Assembly: GCF_022163125.1 (NCBI RefSeq)
Contig: NZ_CP091881.1
Span: 372,001 to 436,000 of the forward strand
Reading direction: 5' to 3'
DNA from: Paenibacillus sp. HWE-109
GTDB taxonomy: Bacteria; Bacillota; Bacilli; Paenibacillales; NBRC-103111
DNA: 64,000 nucleotides
Under the pieces are notes generated by a model, which saw nothing but the letters and a program-made list of their open reading frames with translations, was not told the DNA's origin and searched no databases. Shown in pieces: positions 7,784-16,745 of the stretch; positions within the stretch are counted from its first letter, which is position 1, and the number at the start of each line of letters is the position of its first letter. A program made the position numbers and the translations under genes.

Positions 7784-8602
7784 ATGAATTTGCGAAATCA
7801 ATATGCATCGACTCGCCTTGCTGCCCTAACAGGATTGTTGGGAATAGGCTTGCTTATACTGCCTATGCAGACAGGAGCCGAAGCTGGTTTAAAGCCTGCG
7901 CAGCCAGTTACTGAAATGAGCGCTAAGAGAGTGGCCATCGTCATTGATGATTTTGGCAATAATATGGATGGGACCAAAGAAATGATGAATCTGCCCATTC
8001 CACTGACAGTTGCGGTCATGCCATTCCTGCCTTCGAGCAAGCAAGATGCGCAATTAGCGCATGAGAAAGGTCATGAAGTTATTCTTCACCTTCCCATGGA
8101 GCCTGTGCGAGGCAAGAAGAGTTGGCTAGGTCCGGGAGCGATTACGACTGATTTGTCCAATGAAGAGATCCACAAACGGATTGTCGCGGCCATAGATGAT
8201 ATCCCTTATGTGATAGGCATCAACAATCATATGGGTTCCAAAGCAACGGCTGATGAGAGAGTGATGAAAATTCTCGTGGACATTTGCAAGGAGAGGAATC
8301 TCATGCTGCTGGACAGCCGTACAACACCCAAAAGTGTCATCGGCAAGTTGGCTGGTCCGCAAGGTGTGCCATTTTCAGAAAATCAATTATTCTTTGATGA
8401 TCTCTATACGTACAGCCATATCAGCAAACAAATGACAAGATTTAAAAAACTGGTTCATGAGAGAGAAACCGTCATCGCCATTGGTCACGTTGGTCCGCCT
8501 GGAAAGAAAACGGCGCAGGTAATTAAAGAAGCGATCCCGGCGATTCAGAAAGAAGCAACGTTCGTAACGATTTCCCAAACGATAAAACGTCCGACTAATT
8601 AA
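7784..8602 (+). CDS. Divergent polysaccharide deacetylase (YibQ/DUF610 family), secreted
   Basis: The 272-residue product has an N-terminal signal sequence at about 1-35 (basic start, then LAALTGLLGIGLLILP). The domain starts at KRVAIVIDDFGNNMDG, the family's metal-binding Asp-Asp motif. HLPMEP, NNHMGSKAT and LLDSRTTP continue the divergent NodB-like fold. The substrate is not established for this family, and an envelope glycan is the inference. The start at 7784 is set by AAGGAG seven bases upstream. It converges with the amidase gene on the other strand, overlapping it by 8 bp at the 3' ends. Confidence 0.85.
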   Translation: MNLRNQYASTRLAALTGLLGIGLLILPMQTGAEAGLKPAQPVTEMSAKRVAIVIDDFGNNMDGTKEMMNLPIPLTVAVMPFLPSSKQDAQLAHEKGHEVILHLPMEPVRGKKSWLGPGAITTDLSNEEIHKRIVAAIDDIPYVIGINNHMGSKATADERVMKILVDICKERNLMLLDSRTTPKSVIGKLAGPQGVPFSENQLFFDDLYTYSHISKQMTRFKKLVHERETVIAIGHVGPPGKKTAQVIKEAIPAIQKEATFVTISQTIKRPTN

Positions 8603-9275
8603 CAGATGGGTGAGTCATCCGGATATATTGTTCTACTCCTTTGGTAATCGCTTCGGCCAGCTTTGCTTGGTGATGAGAACTATTAAGCAGCTTGCGATCG
8701 GCCTTATTGGAAAGGAAGCCAAGCTCTACAATAACGGTAGGGCATTTGGTGTTCCTAATGACGAAATATTTTTTGCCGAGCACAGGTAATTCTTCCGTCC
8801 CGTAGACTCGATTGAGCGATTCCTGTAAAAGTTGAGCAAGCAAGATGCTTTCCGATCGATTCTGATAAATGACAATAGGTCCTCTTATATCCGATTTACG
8901 AGACCAATTGATATGCAAGCTTAGCATCATTTGAGGTTTAATCGTATTGGCTAAGCCGGAACGTTGAGCCAAATCTTTACGATGCCTGCTGCCATAGGAC
9001 CACTTGTTGTCATCGCTTAATGCGTAATCTTTCGAGCGGTTCATGATGACGCGATAGCCTTTTTTTTGCAGGAGCTTATAAGTCTTTTGGGATATGGCGA
9101 GATTGATGTCTTTCTCCTGATATTTGCCGACCATCGTTCCGCTGTCTATGCCGCCATGTCCTACATCAAGAATGACATCTGCGCTTGGCAATAAAGGATC
9201 GTTGGTAAAAGCGTAGGCATTTGAACTCGATGTAAGTAAGCAAAGGGAAAGTAGAAGGCGTACAAAATACTTCAC
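8595..9275 (-). CDS. N-acetylmuramoyl-L-alanine amidase (Amidase_3), secreted
   Basis: The protein has 226 residues with a signal peptide at about 1-22 ending in AYA. The zinc amidase domain is intact. VILDVGHGGIDSG provides the first His and is followed by EKDINLAISQ with the Glu ligand. SLHIN supplies the second His, and IVELGFLSN carries the catalytic Glu. It cleaves the bond between MurNAc and the stem peptide. No SH3, SPOR or SLH anchor is present, so it is probably released or loosely bound. The gene is divergent from lonB and convergent with the deacetylase-like gene. Confidence 0.92.
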   Translation of the reverse strand: MKYFVRLLLSLCLLTSSSNAYAFTNDPLLPSADVILDVGHGGIDSGTMVGKYQEKDINLAISQKTYKLLQKKGYRVIMNRSKDYALSDDNKWSYGSRHRKDLAQRSGLANTIKPQMMLSLHINWSRKSDIRGPIVIYQNRSESILLAQLLQESLNRVYGTEELPVLGKKYFVIRNTKCPTVIVELGFLSNKADRKLLNSSHHQAKLAEAITKGVEQYIRMTHPSVN

Positions 9276-9363
9276 GAAGCCACATCCTTTTGCACGATTA
9301 TTTACACTTATCCTTCTTCCCCAAGGGGGCTATCATACATCCTGCAAAAGTTTGCATGGATTG

Positions 9364-9392
9364 GATTAACCTTCTTTTACACGGGAATAATG
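9364..9392 (+). promoter_or_regulatory. Possible forespore (sigma-F/G type) promoter of lonB
   Basis: GATTA (9364-9368) and GGGAATAATG (9383-9392) resemble the sigma-F/G -35 and -10 elements, with a spacer of 14, one shorter than usual. In B. subtilis lonB is expressed in the forespore, which is why I looked here. Weak evidence. Confidence 0.35.
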
Positions 9393-9445
9393 GATGTTAG
9401 TGCAGGGCTGTTTTGCCAAAGCAAAACTCTAAGGAGGTAAAGGAT

Positions 9446-11164
9446 ATGAGTTTAAGTATCATTCTGATGGTGATTCAAGTGTTTTTTGCTGTTGTAATCG
9501 GGTTGTATTTCTGGAATTTATTGCGTAATCAACAGACGAACCGGTCTGCTGTCGATAGAGAATCCAGAAAAGAGTTGGAGAAGCTGAGAAAACTCAGATC
9601 CATTTCCTTAACCAAGCCGCTGTCGGAGAAAACGAGACCATCCTCGATGCAGGATATTGTGGGTCAAGTCGAAGGGTTGAAAGCATTGAAAGCGGCGCTT
9701 TGCGGACCTAATCCGCAGCACGTTATCATTTATGGACCTCCGGGTGTTGGTAAAACAGCAGCAGCCCGTGTGGTGCTGGAAGAGGCGAAGAAGAATCAAG
9801 AGTCACCGTTCCGCCCCGATTCTAAGTTTACGGAGATTGATGCGACTACCGCGCGCTTCGACGAAAGAGGCATAGCCGATCCACTGATCGGTTCTGTTCA
9901 TGATCCTATTTATCAGGGTGCAGGCGCTATGGGTGTCGCTGGGATTCCGCAGCCTAAACCCGGCGCAGTTACCAAAGCGCATGGCGGAATTTTGTTTATC
10001 GATGAGATCGGTGAATTGCATGCTACACAAATGAACAAATTACTAAAAGTGCTGGAGGATCGTAAAGTATTTCTGGAGAGTGCGTATTATAGCTCCGAAG
10101 ATGCGAATATTCCAGGCTATATTCATGATATATTTCAGAATGGCCTGCCCGCTGATTTCCGTTTGGTCGGAGCGACGACTCGTACGCCAAGTGAGATTCC
10201 TCCAGCGATTCGTTCCCGCTGTCTAGAAATTTATTTCCGTCCGCTTCTTCCTAACGAAGTAGGGGACATTGCGCGGAAAGCGCTCGATAAGATCGGCTTC
10301 AAGAAGTGTGAAGCCGCGATTGAAGTTGTAATGAGGTATGCGACGAATGGGAGAGAAGCGGTCAACGTGATTCAGCTTGCCGCGGGTATTGCCTTAACGG
10401 ATAAACGTGATGAGATTACGGCAGGCGACATTGAGTGGGTCGTCAATTCGTCACAGATTCCACCAAGACCGGAGCGTAAAGTCCCTGCACACCCGCAAAT
10501 CGGCTTTGTTAACGGATTAGCGGTTTATGGTCCTAATTTGGGCACCCTGCTGGAGATTGAAGTGACTGCGATTCCGGTTGCTGCTGCAGGTACAGGCAAA
10601 TTTAATATTACAGGCGTAGTGGATGAGGAAGAAATGGGAGGCGGTTCCCGGACGATTCGTCGCAAAAGCATGGCGCGAGGTTCCGTAGAGAATGTGCTAA
10701 CCGTCTTGCGCAAGCTTGGTTTTAACACATCTGATTATGACCTGCATATTAACTTTCCTGGCGGTGTGCCGATCGATGGGCCTTCTGCGGGCATTTCGAT
10801 GGCTACGGCTATTGCATCTGCGTTACATAAAATTCCAGTCGATAATAAACTGGCCATGACGGGAGAAATGAGCATCCACGGCAAGGTGAAACCGGTCGGC
10901 GGGGTTGTGGCGAAGGTGGAAGCTGCTTTCCAGGCGGGAGCTACGAAAGTGATTATCCCCAAAGAAAATTGGCAAGAGCTGTTCGCTGACCTGCCAGGCG
11001 TGGAGGTTATCGCTGCTGACTCCATAGAGGAAGTACTGCGTGTAGCATTAGGAATTGAACTTCACGACAACGTTATTCCACTGCCGTTTACTTCCGAGAG
11101 GGCCGTGCCTGCTGCTTCGCTGCCTATTCTACATGCGAATTCCCAGCATACGATTGATTCTTGA
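9446..11164 (+). CDS. lonB: LonB, membrane-anchored Lon-type ATP-dependent protease
   Basis: The protein has 572 residues. An N-terminal membrane helix at about 4-25 (ILMVIQVFFAVVIGLYFWNL) replaces the Lon substrate-binding domain. The AAA+ domain has Walker A GPPGVGKT and Walker B GGILFIDEIGE. The C-terminal Lon protease domain has GPSAGISMATA with the catalytic Ser and TGEMSIHGKVKPVGGV leading to the catalytic Lys. B. subtilis LonB is forespore-specific. The start is fixed by AAGGAGG eight bases before the ATG at 9446. lonA follows after about 190 bp, with no T-run terminator visible between them. Confidence 0.95.
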   Translation: MSLSIILMVIQVFFAVVIGLYFWNLLRNQQTNRSAVDRESRKELEKLRKLRSISLTKPLSEKTRPSSMQDIVGQVEGLKALKAALCGPNPQHVIIYGPPGVGKTAAARVVLEEAKKNQESPFRPDSKFTEIDATTARFDERGIADPLIGSVHDPIYQGAGAMGVAGIPQPKPGAVTKAHGGILFIDEIGELHATQMNKLLKVLEDRKVFLESAYYSSEDANIPGYIHDIFQNGLPADFRLVGATTRTPSEIPPAIRSRCLEIYFRPLLPNEVGDIARKALDKIGFKKCEAAIEVVMRYATNGREAVNVIQLAAGIALTDKRDEITAGDIEWVVNSSQIPPRPERKVPAHPQIGFVNGLAVYGPNLGTLLEIEVTAIPVAAAGTGKFNITGVVDEEEMGGGSRTIRRKSMARGSVENVLTVLRKLGFNTSDYDLHINFPGGVPIDGPSAGISMATAIASALHKIPVDNKLAMTGEMSIHGKVKPVGGVVAKVEAAFQAGATKVIIPKENWQELFADLPGVEVIAADSIEEVLRVALGIELHDNVIPLPFTSERAVPAASLPILHANSQHTIDS

Positions 11165-11262
11165 TCTCGGCTTCAAATGAATACCTTACATCATGCGTTA
11201 GTTGTCAATTGGTGTTTTGTTTTTAGTTTTGTTAAAATGTAAAGGGCAACTAGGGATACAAA

Positions 11263-11333
11263 CCAAAACTGAGAGACTTTGAACTCCGTTCAATGGTCCA
11301 AAACTGAGAGACTTTGAGCACGGCTCAAAGATC
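11263..11333 (+). repeat. Two tandem 20-bp repeats, each followed by a hairpin, upstream of lonA
   Basis: CCAAAACTGAGAGACTTTGA occurs at 11263-11282 and again at 11298-11317. The first copy runs into TTGAACTCCGTTCAA and the second into TTTGAGCACGGCTCAAA, so each copy ends in its own small hairpin with different loop bases. The pair lies in the lonA leader about 20-90 bases before its start codon. It is not the standard CtsR operator. Confidence 0.7.
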
Positions 11334-11355
11334 CCTATAAATGGAGGTGCAGAGG

Positions 11356-13701
11356 ATGGGACCCGGAAAAATCAAGGTGCGCAGATTGCCGCTATTGCCT
11401 CTTAGGGGATTGCTGGTTTATCCGAGCATGGTTCTACATCTAGATGTAGGGCGGGAAAAGTCGGTTAAAGCACTCGAACGGGCAATGGTGGATGACAGCA
11501 TGATTCTCCTCTGCTCTCAATCTGAGATCAACATTGAAGAACCTTCCAAAGAGGATATTTATCGCATCGGTACCATCGCGAAGGTGCGACAGATGCTGAA
11601 ACTGCCGAACGGAACGATCCGTGTGTTAGTGGAAGGCGTGTTGCGCGCTGAGATTGTAGAGTATCTAGTCAACGATGAATATTACGAAGTGACGGCCAAA
11701 GAATTGCCGGAACAGGAAATCACCGATCCCGAGATCGATGCTCTTATGCGGACTGTGCTGAACCAGTTTGAGAATTACATTAATTTGTCGAAAAAGGTTA
11801 CACCGGAAACGCTTGCCGCGGTTTCGGATATCGATGAACCAGGCCGCTTGGCGGATGTCATATGCAGTCACCTTTCGCTCAAAATCAAAGATAAGCAGGA
11901 TATTTTGGAAACGGTAGATGTCCGAGAGCGTCTCGAAAAAATGCTCAATATCTTAAATAATGAGCGAGAAGTGCTTGAATTGGAACGCAAGATCAGTCAA
12001 CGCGTCAAAAAGCAAATGGAAAAAACGCAGAAGGAATATTACCTTCGCGAGCAAATGAAAGCAATTCAGAAGGAGCTTGGCGATAAAGAAGGTCGGGCAG
12101 GGGAAGTGGATGAGCTGCGCAGTCAGCTAGCAGAAGCTGAACTGCCTGACAAGGTTCGCGAGAAGGTCGAGAAAGAAATCGACCGTCTGGAGAAAATGCC
12201 AGCCACTTCTGCGGAAGGCGGCGTCATTCGCAACTATATCGACTGGTTGCTGGGGCTTCCATGGAGCAAGCAGACGGAAGATGATTTGGATCTGATTAAG
12301 GCGGAAGAGATCCTGAATGAGGATCATTTTGGTCTCGAGAAGCCCAAGGAACGTGTGCTTGAGTACTTGGCGGTTCAGAAGCTTGTCAAAAAGCTGAAAG
12401 GCCCGATTCTCTGTCTTGTAGGTCCTCCAGGCGTGGGTAAAACATCGATCGCGCGTTCGATCGCCAGATCCATGGGCAGACAGTTTATTCGCATTTCACT
12501 TGGCGGAGTCAGAGATGAAGCTGAGATTCGCGGTCATCGCCGCACGTATGTTGGCGCCATGCCAGGGCGGATCATTCAAGGTATGAAGAATGCCGGAGCG
12601 AATAACCCGGTATTCCTGTTAGATGAAATTGATAAAATGGCGATGGATTTCCGCGGCGATCCTGCCTCAGCCTTGCTGGAAGTCCTTGATCCCGAACAGA
12701 ACAGCACTTTTAGTGATCATTTCATTGAAGTTCCTTATGACTTATCCAATGTTATGTTTGTAACGACAGCGAACGCTGTGCACAACATTCCCCGCCCTCT
12801 GCTAGATCGGATGGAGGTTCTCTACATTCCGGGCTATACGGAAATTGAGAAGCTGCAGATTGCGAAGAAGTATTTATTGCCTAAGCAGAAACGTGACCAT
12901 GGACTAGAGGAAGATCAACTGATAGTAGATGAAGCTGCGTTAATGAAAATTGTGCGTGAATACACGCGCGAAGCAGGCGTACGTAACTTGGAACAGCAAG
13001 TTGCCGGTGTGAACCGCAAAGCGGCCAAGAAAATCGTTTCTGACCCTCAAACGCCTGTACATGTCACAGAAGAGAACTTGAAGGATTACCTTGGTCCAAT
13101 CAAGTACCGGTACAGTGTAGCGGAAGAGAAGGACCAGATTGGCGCAGTAACAGGGCTGGCATGGACAGAGGTCGGTGGAGATACCTTGGTCATCGAAGTT
13201 ACCATTATGCCTGGAACAGGCAAATTGACTTTGACAGGGAAACTCGGTGATGTGATGAAGGAATCTGCGCAAGCAGCTTTCAGTTATACGCGTACTCGTG
13301 CGGATGTTTTCGGTATTGCACCTGATTTTCACGAGAAAAACGATATTCACATTCATATTCCCGAGGGTGCCATTCCTAAGGATGGTCCATCCGCAGGCAT
13401 TACGATGGCAACGGCCTTGATCTCAGCCTTGACGAATATCCCGGTCTCCCGTATAGTCGCAATGACAGGCGAGATTACGCTTCGCGGCCGTGTGCTTCCG
13501 ATCGGAGGTCTTAAGGAGAAAGCGCTCGCTGCGCATCGCGCTGGTATTCGTACCATTCTCTTGCCGCAAGACAATGAGAAAGATCTCGTCGAAATTCCAG
13601 AAAGTGTCCGCGCAGAGATGACCTTTATTCCGGTCAGCCATATGGATCAGGTGCTGGAACATGCGCTTGTCAAAAATAGGCCTCCCGCTCACGTCGGATA
13701 A
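11356..13701 (+). CDS. lonA: LonA, ATP-dependent Lon protease
   Basis: The protein has 781 residues in the canonical order. The N-terminal LON substrate-binding domain begins at LPLLPLRGLLVYPSMVLHLDVGR. A coiled-coil segment follows at about 190-260. The AAA+ domain contains GPPGVGKTS and VFLLDEIDKM. The C-terminal protease domain has KDGPSAGITMATAL with the catalytic Ser, and GGLKEKALAAHRAG with the catalytic Lys. It degrades unfolded and regulatory proteins. The ATG at 11356 is eight bases after GGAGG; the ATG at 11341 lies upstream of that site. engB follows 23 bp later, as in B. subtilis. Confidence 0.97.
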   Translation: MGPGKIKVRRLPLLPLRGLLVYPSMVLHLDVGREKSVKALERAMVDDSMILLCSQSEINIEEPSKEDIYRIGTIAKVRQMLKLPNGTIRVLVEGVLRAEIVEYLVNDEYYEVTAKELPEQEITDPEIDALMRTVLNQFENYINLSKKVTPETLAAVSDIDEPGRLADVICSHLSLKIKDKQDILETVDVRERLEKMLNILNNEREVLELERKISQRVKKQMEKTQKEYYLREQMKAIQKELGDKEGRAGEVDELRSQLAEAELPDKVREKVEKEIDRLEKMPATSAEGGVIRNYIDWLLGLPWSKQTEDDLDLIKAEEILNEDHFGLEKPKERVLEYLAVQKLVKKLKGPILCLVGPPGVGKTSIARSIARSMGRQFIRISLGGVRDEAEIRGHRRTYVGAMPGRIIQGMKNAGANNPVFLLDEIDKMAMDFRGDPASALLEVLDPEQNSTFSDHFIEVPYDLSNVMFVTTANAVHNIPRPLLDRMEVLYIPGYTEIEKLQIAKKYLLPKQKRDHGLEEDQLIVDEAALMKIVREYTREAGVRNLEQQVAGVNRKAAKKIVSDPQTPVHVTEENLKDYLGPIKYRYSVAEEKDQIGAVTGLAWTEVGGDTLVIEVTIMPGTGKLTLTGKLGDVMKESAQAAFSYTRTRADVFGIAPDFHEKNDIHIHIPEGAIPKDGPSAGITMATALISALTNIPVSRIVAMTGEITLRGRVLPIGGLKEKALAAHRAGIRTILLPQDNEKDLVEIPESVRAEMTFIPVSHMDQVLEHALVKNRPPAHVG

Positions 13702-13724
13702 ACATAGAAAGTAGCTGAACATTC

Positions 13725-14369
13725 ATGAAAGTCAATCAAGCTGAGTTTATTATCAGTGCGGTTGGACCCAGCCAATATCCAGAGGATGCCTTGCCAGAGA
13801 TAGCTCTGGCAGGGCGTTCTAATGTCGGGAAGTCTTCGCTTATCAATTGCTTGATATCCCGCAAGAATTTGGCCAGGACCAGCTCGCAACCCGGTAAAAC
13901 CCAAACGTTAAACTATTACAAGATTAATCAGGACTTATACTTTGTCGATCTTCCCGGTTATGGTTATGCCAAAGTATCCAAAACGAAGCGGGAGCAATGG
14001 GGCAAATTCATTGAAAGCTATTTGATGAATCGCGAAACGCTGCGTCTCGTCATGCAATTAGTGGATTTACGTCATCCGCCATCCAAAGATGATCAAGCGA
14101 TGTATGAGTGGCTTAGGCACAATGATGTACCTGTTATCGTTGTGGCAACCAAAGCTGACAAAATTCCCAAAAGCAGATGGTCCAAGCATATCAAGATTGT
14201 GCGCGAGACACTGGGCATGGACAAAGGTGTTCAACCTTTGATGTTTTCCTCCGAGCTTGGCCTCGGCAAAGACGAGCTGTGGGGCATTCTAGAGCAAGCC
14301 ATCGCATATGGCGAGCCTACAGTCCCAGAAGAAGATGTTGAGATCGCAAGTGAGCAAGAGCCGTCCTGA
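13725..14369 (+). CDS. engB: EngB (YsxC/YihA), ribosome-biogenesis GTPase
   Basis: The protein has 214 residues with G-protein motifs in order: GRSNVGKSSL (G1), GKTQT (G2 region), DLPGYGYAKV (G3), ATKADK (G4) and a G5 region near FSSELG. The family is needed for assembly of the large ribosomal subunit. It keeps the B. subtilis lonA-ysxC linkage and presumably shares the transcript with lonA. The terminator hairpin begins inside its last codons. Confidence 0.96.
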   Translation: MKVNQAEFIISAVGPSQYPEDALPEIALAGRSNVGKSSLINCLISRKNLARTSSQPGKTQTLNYYKINQDLYFVDLPGYGYAKVSKTKREQWGKFIESYLMNRETLRLVMQLVDLRHPPSKDDQAMYEWLRHNDVPVIVVATKADKIPKSRWSKHIKIVRETLGMDKGVQPLMFSSELGLGKDELWGILEQAIAYGEPTVPEEDVEIASEQEPS

Positions 14370-14387
14370 TTCATAGGGCGGTTTTTT
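14360..14387 (+). terminator. Terminator of lonA-engB
   Basis: GCCGTCCT pairs with AGGGCGGT across a seven-base loop, followed by TTTTTT. The left arm overlaps the engB stop codon. Confidence 0.85.
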
Positions 14388-14623
14388 GTGTAATCAGGAG
14401 TAGGACGTCAAAAGAGTGAGAAAATCTAGAAGAAGTACACGGGATAGCGAGGTTTTCTGGGGAAAATTTGCTGGCATTCCGTAATTCCTTGGTTTTTTCA
14501 GAATATTTGGCTGATTATCATGAATTGCGCGCAGGAATATTAATGGCGCATGTAGTATAATAATAAACAAGGTAAGCTTTAATAAGAGTAAATGGCTTGA
14601 AAACAAAGAATCGAGGGATTTTT

Positions 14624-15211
14624 ATGGCACAAAGGTTAGCGACTGAATATGTCAAAACCTGCCTCCAGTTAACAGAAGCCGAGATGTTCAGGTTTTTTCA
14701 AATGTTTGTGGATCATCAAGTGACCTTGCAAGTGAAAGTTTTGGAAAATGGCAACCAAGAGGTTGTTTTTCAAGATGGAGCAGGTCAGGAAATTGTCCTC
14801 TCATTTGAAAAGAAATCGGGCCTATATGAATGCACAGGATCCTGCAGATTAAGCAATACCCTACTAGCTAACTTAATGCGTAAGGCCGTTTCTGAGTTCA
14901 AAGGCAGTGCAACCGTCAACCGGATTTACCCCAGCTATACGATGGTTTACTACTACGAACGCGGTACAGTTGTGAAGATTGAGGAAGTCAAAGGTCAATT
15001 ATTAACCGTTATTTATGAATACAGAGATACAATTGGACTTATGCAGCAAATGTTCCAGAAGCGTGAAGTTGAGCAGGAAATTGAGATGATTTACGATCAA
15101 ATCAACCATCTTCTTGATATGCGCAATATGCTGCAAGAGCCCGAAGAACACCAGCAGATTGACACTCGCCTCAATGAACTGACACATCGTTTGTTTATTC
15201 TGGAGGCTTAA
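14624..15211 (+). CDS. Conserved hypothetical protein, function unknown
   Basis: I do not recognise a functional domain. The 195-residue product is soluble, with no signal peptide. It has a mixed N-terminal half with beta-rich stretches (VTLQVKVLENGNQEVVFQDG) and a helical, charged C-terminal half (REVEQEIEMIYDQINHLLDMRNML) that looks like a coiled coil. Two cysteines occur close together in YECTGSCRLS. The ATG at 14624 follows GAGGGA; an in-frame TTG at 14597 is less likely. The gene stands alone between the engB terminator and its own terminator. It is a real gene judging by codon use and the flanking signals. Confidence 0.75.
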   Translation: MAQRLATEYVKTCLQLTEAEMFRFFQMFVDHQVTLQVKVLENGNQEVVFQDGAGQEIVLSFEKKSGLYECTGSCRLSNTLLANLMRKAVSEFKGSATVNRIYPSYTMVYYYERGTVVKIEEVKGQLLTVIYEYRDTIGLMQQMFQKREVEQEIEMIYDQINHLLDMRNMLQEPEEHQQIDTRLNELTHRLFILEA

Positions 15212-15233
15212 TCACACATATATTCAAATTTCT

Positions 15234-15260
15234 AAAGACCCAATTTGGGTCTTTTTTCTT
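15234..15260 (+). terminator. Terminator after the unknown gene at 14.6 kb
   Basis: AAAGACCC pairs with GGGTCTTT across a short loop, followed by more T residues. Confidence 0.85.
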
Positions 15261-15399
15261 TAGCAAATGAGTGAACAGGAAGGGCACTTTCAACATACAT
15301 TAGATGTGGCATCGATTCGGAAGAAGGCGGTTGGCAAAAAAAACTATTGCATTTCTCGTCGATAGATGTTATTTTTATTCTCGTTGAAAACAATATAGG

Positions 15400-15478
15400 A
15401 ACCAGGATTCACTCAGGACATTGAATGTTGCGAGAGATAATACCCTCGGGAAGTGAATGACGTAGGTCCTAGCGGATG
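15400..15478 (+). promoter_or_regulatory. Possible structured leader of speD
   Basis: Nested complementary segments occur in the 265-base gap before speD. TTCAC (in GGATTCACTC) can pair with GTGAA, AGGAC with GTCCT, and an inner CGAG...CTCG hairpin encloses AGATAATACC. This matches no riboswitch class I know. It may simply be a folded 5' leader. Confidence 0.3.
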
Positions 15479-15524
15479 AAATTTTTTTTCAGACATTTTA
15501 TTCCTAGGAAGGGGGAACCGAAAG

Positions 15525-15932
15525 ATGGAAACAGAATACTCAACTTTCGGAAGACACGTTGCTGTAGATACTTGGGGGGTAGATTTCGAACTTCTGAACA
15601 ATGCAGATTGGCTGCAAGCTCAGATGGTAGAAGCTGCCGAGGTATGCGGAGCAACCGTACTATCTGTACAATCCAAGCAATTTGAACCACAAGGAGCAAC
15701 TGTACTTGTTATGTTGTCCGAGAGTCATCTCTCCATTCATACTTATCCTGAGAGAGGTTTTGCCGCGCTTGACTGTTATACTTGCGGTGAGACAGTGGAC
15801 CCTCAATTAGCAATTGATTTTATGGTATCCGTATTGAAACCAGAAACGTTCTATGCGAAGAAGCTAGTTCGCGGTATGGGTGAACTGAAAGTAGAAACTC
15901 CAGAAATTAAGCAAGCAGAGCTTGTTAAATAA
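15525..15932 (+). CDS. speD: S-adenosylmethionine decarboxylase proenzyme
   Basis: The protein has 135 residues, the class 1B (Bacillus/Thermotoga-type) length. It makes decarboxylated AdoMet, the aminopropyl donor for spermidine. The self-processing site is LSESHLSIH: cleavage between Glu66 and Ser67 would create the pyruvoyl group. His72 and Cys87 (DCYTCG) match the conserved catalytic residues. AGGAAGGGGGAACC precedes the ATG. A terminator follows, so it is probably monocistronic. No speE or speH homologue is present in the window. Confidence 0.95.
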   Translation: METEYSTFGRHVAVDTWGVDFELLNNADWLQAQMVEAAEVCGATVLSVQSKQFEPQGATVLVMLSESHLSIHTYPERGFAALDCYTCGETVDPQLAIDFMVSVLKPETFYAKKLVRGMGELKVETPEIKQAELVK

Positions 15933-15954
15933 GAGTCTGCACATAACCATAACG

Positions 15955-15987
15955 ATAACCACGGAGAAATCCGTGGTTATTTGTTTG
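15955..15987 (+). terminator. Terminator of speD
   Basis: ATAACCACGG and CCGTGGTTAT form a perfect 10-bp stem around AGAAAT, followed by TTGTTTG. Confidence 0.8.
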
Positions 15988-16051
15988 TCCTCCTGCCCAT
16001 ACACTGTTATTGCGGCACATGTCCAGGTGACAGGAAGTGGGGGGGATCGAT

Positions 16052-16588
16052 TTGAAACAGAAATTAGCAAGGAAAGCGGTCATCTACGGGGTTGTGCTCT
16101 TTCTTATTATTTGGCCGTTGTATCAGCTTATTCACATGCTTGGCAATCACAAAGAAGAGCACGATGCGACGCATCTGTTATATCAGGTATCTTTGTTTCA
16201 GATGGAGCTTTTGAAAAGTTACTTGGAGGAAGCCGCTCAAAGCAAAACGACCGATGAACTGGATGCGAGCAAGCAGGCGCTGTATTCAGCTGGCTACACG
16301 CATGAACGGCTCGTGCTGGCTGCTGGAGGCGCAGATTACTTGACTCCGCTGGATAGCATAACACAGCTTACACAGTATCTGCAGCGATTACAGGTGGGCG
16401 GAGAGCGGGCGTTTAAAGCGGATGAACTCCAAACACTCAAGGAAGCCGGTTTGCAATATAAGAATATGTACGAAATTTATGAGAAAATGATGGCCTCAAA
16501 CGGTGACATTATTTCTTCGCAAAATGCGAAACTAGCGGTGTTAGATCGTAATTTGACTCAATTTCTAAGAAAAAAAATGCTGCAATAA
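16052..16588 (+). CDS. Membrane-anchored hypothetical protein
   Basis: No recognised family. With the TTG at 16052, behind a run of G residues that serves as RBS, the protein has 178 residues. One N-terminal membrane helix (AVIYGVVLFLIIWPLYQLI) is followed by a soluble, mostly helical domain of about 150 residues. That domain has charged heptad-like stretches and ends QFLRKKMLQ. An in-frame GTG at 16037 would add five residues but overlaps the RBS. It lies just upstream of hemA, where B. subtilis carries ysxD, but I cannot claim homology. It probably sits in the membrane with the domain outside (N-in). Confidence 0.65.
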   Translation: MKQKLARKAVIYGVVLFLIIWPLYQLIHMLGNHKEEHDATHLLYQVSLFQMELLKSYLEEAAQSKTTDELDASKQALYSAGYTHERLVLAAGGADYLTPLDSITQLTQYLQRLQVGGERAFKADELQTLKEAGLQYKNMYEIYEKMMASNGDIISSQNAKLAVLDRNLTQFLRKKMLQ

Positions 16589-16677
16589 AGGGGCATTGGC
16601 GATGCATAGGTATATAGGAGACAAATGCTGTGAAAACTAACGAGCAGACAGAAGCATTCATAAATTATACAAAAAAT

Positions 16678-16709
16678 TTGTCGGAATGCCGGTTTTGCTG
16701 TGCTATAAT
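16678..16709 (+). promoter_or_regulatory. Putative promoter of the hemA operon
   Basis: TATAAT at 16704-16709 has an extended TGC. The best -35 candidate, TTGTCG at 16678, is 20 bp upstream, so recognition probably relies on the extended -10. Confidence 0.5.
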
Positions 16710-16745
16710 GATTCATAGAAATAGATCGAAAGGCAGGTGGTACCT

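Noticed and set aside
11263..11333. CtsR operator before lonA
   Set aside because: The repeats contain ACTTTGA but not the GGTCAAA heptad pair required for CtsR, and the repeat length and spacing differ.
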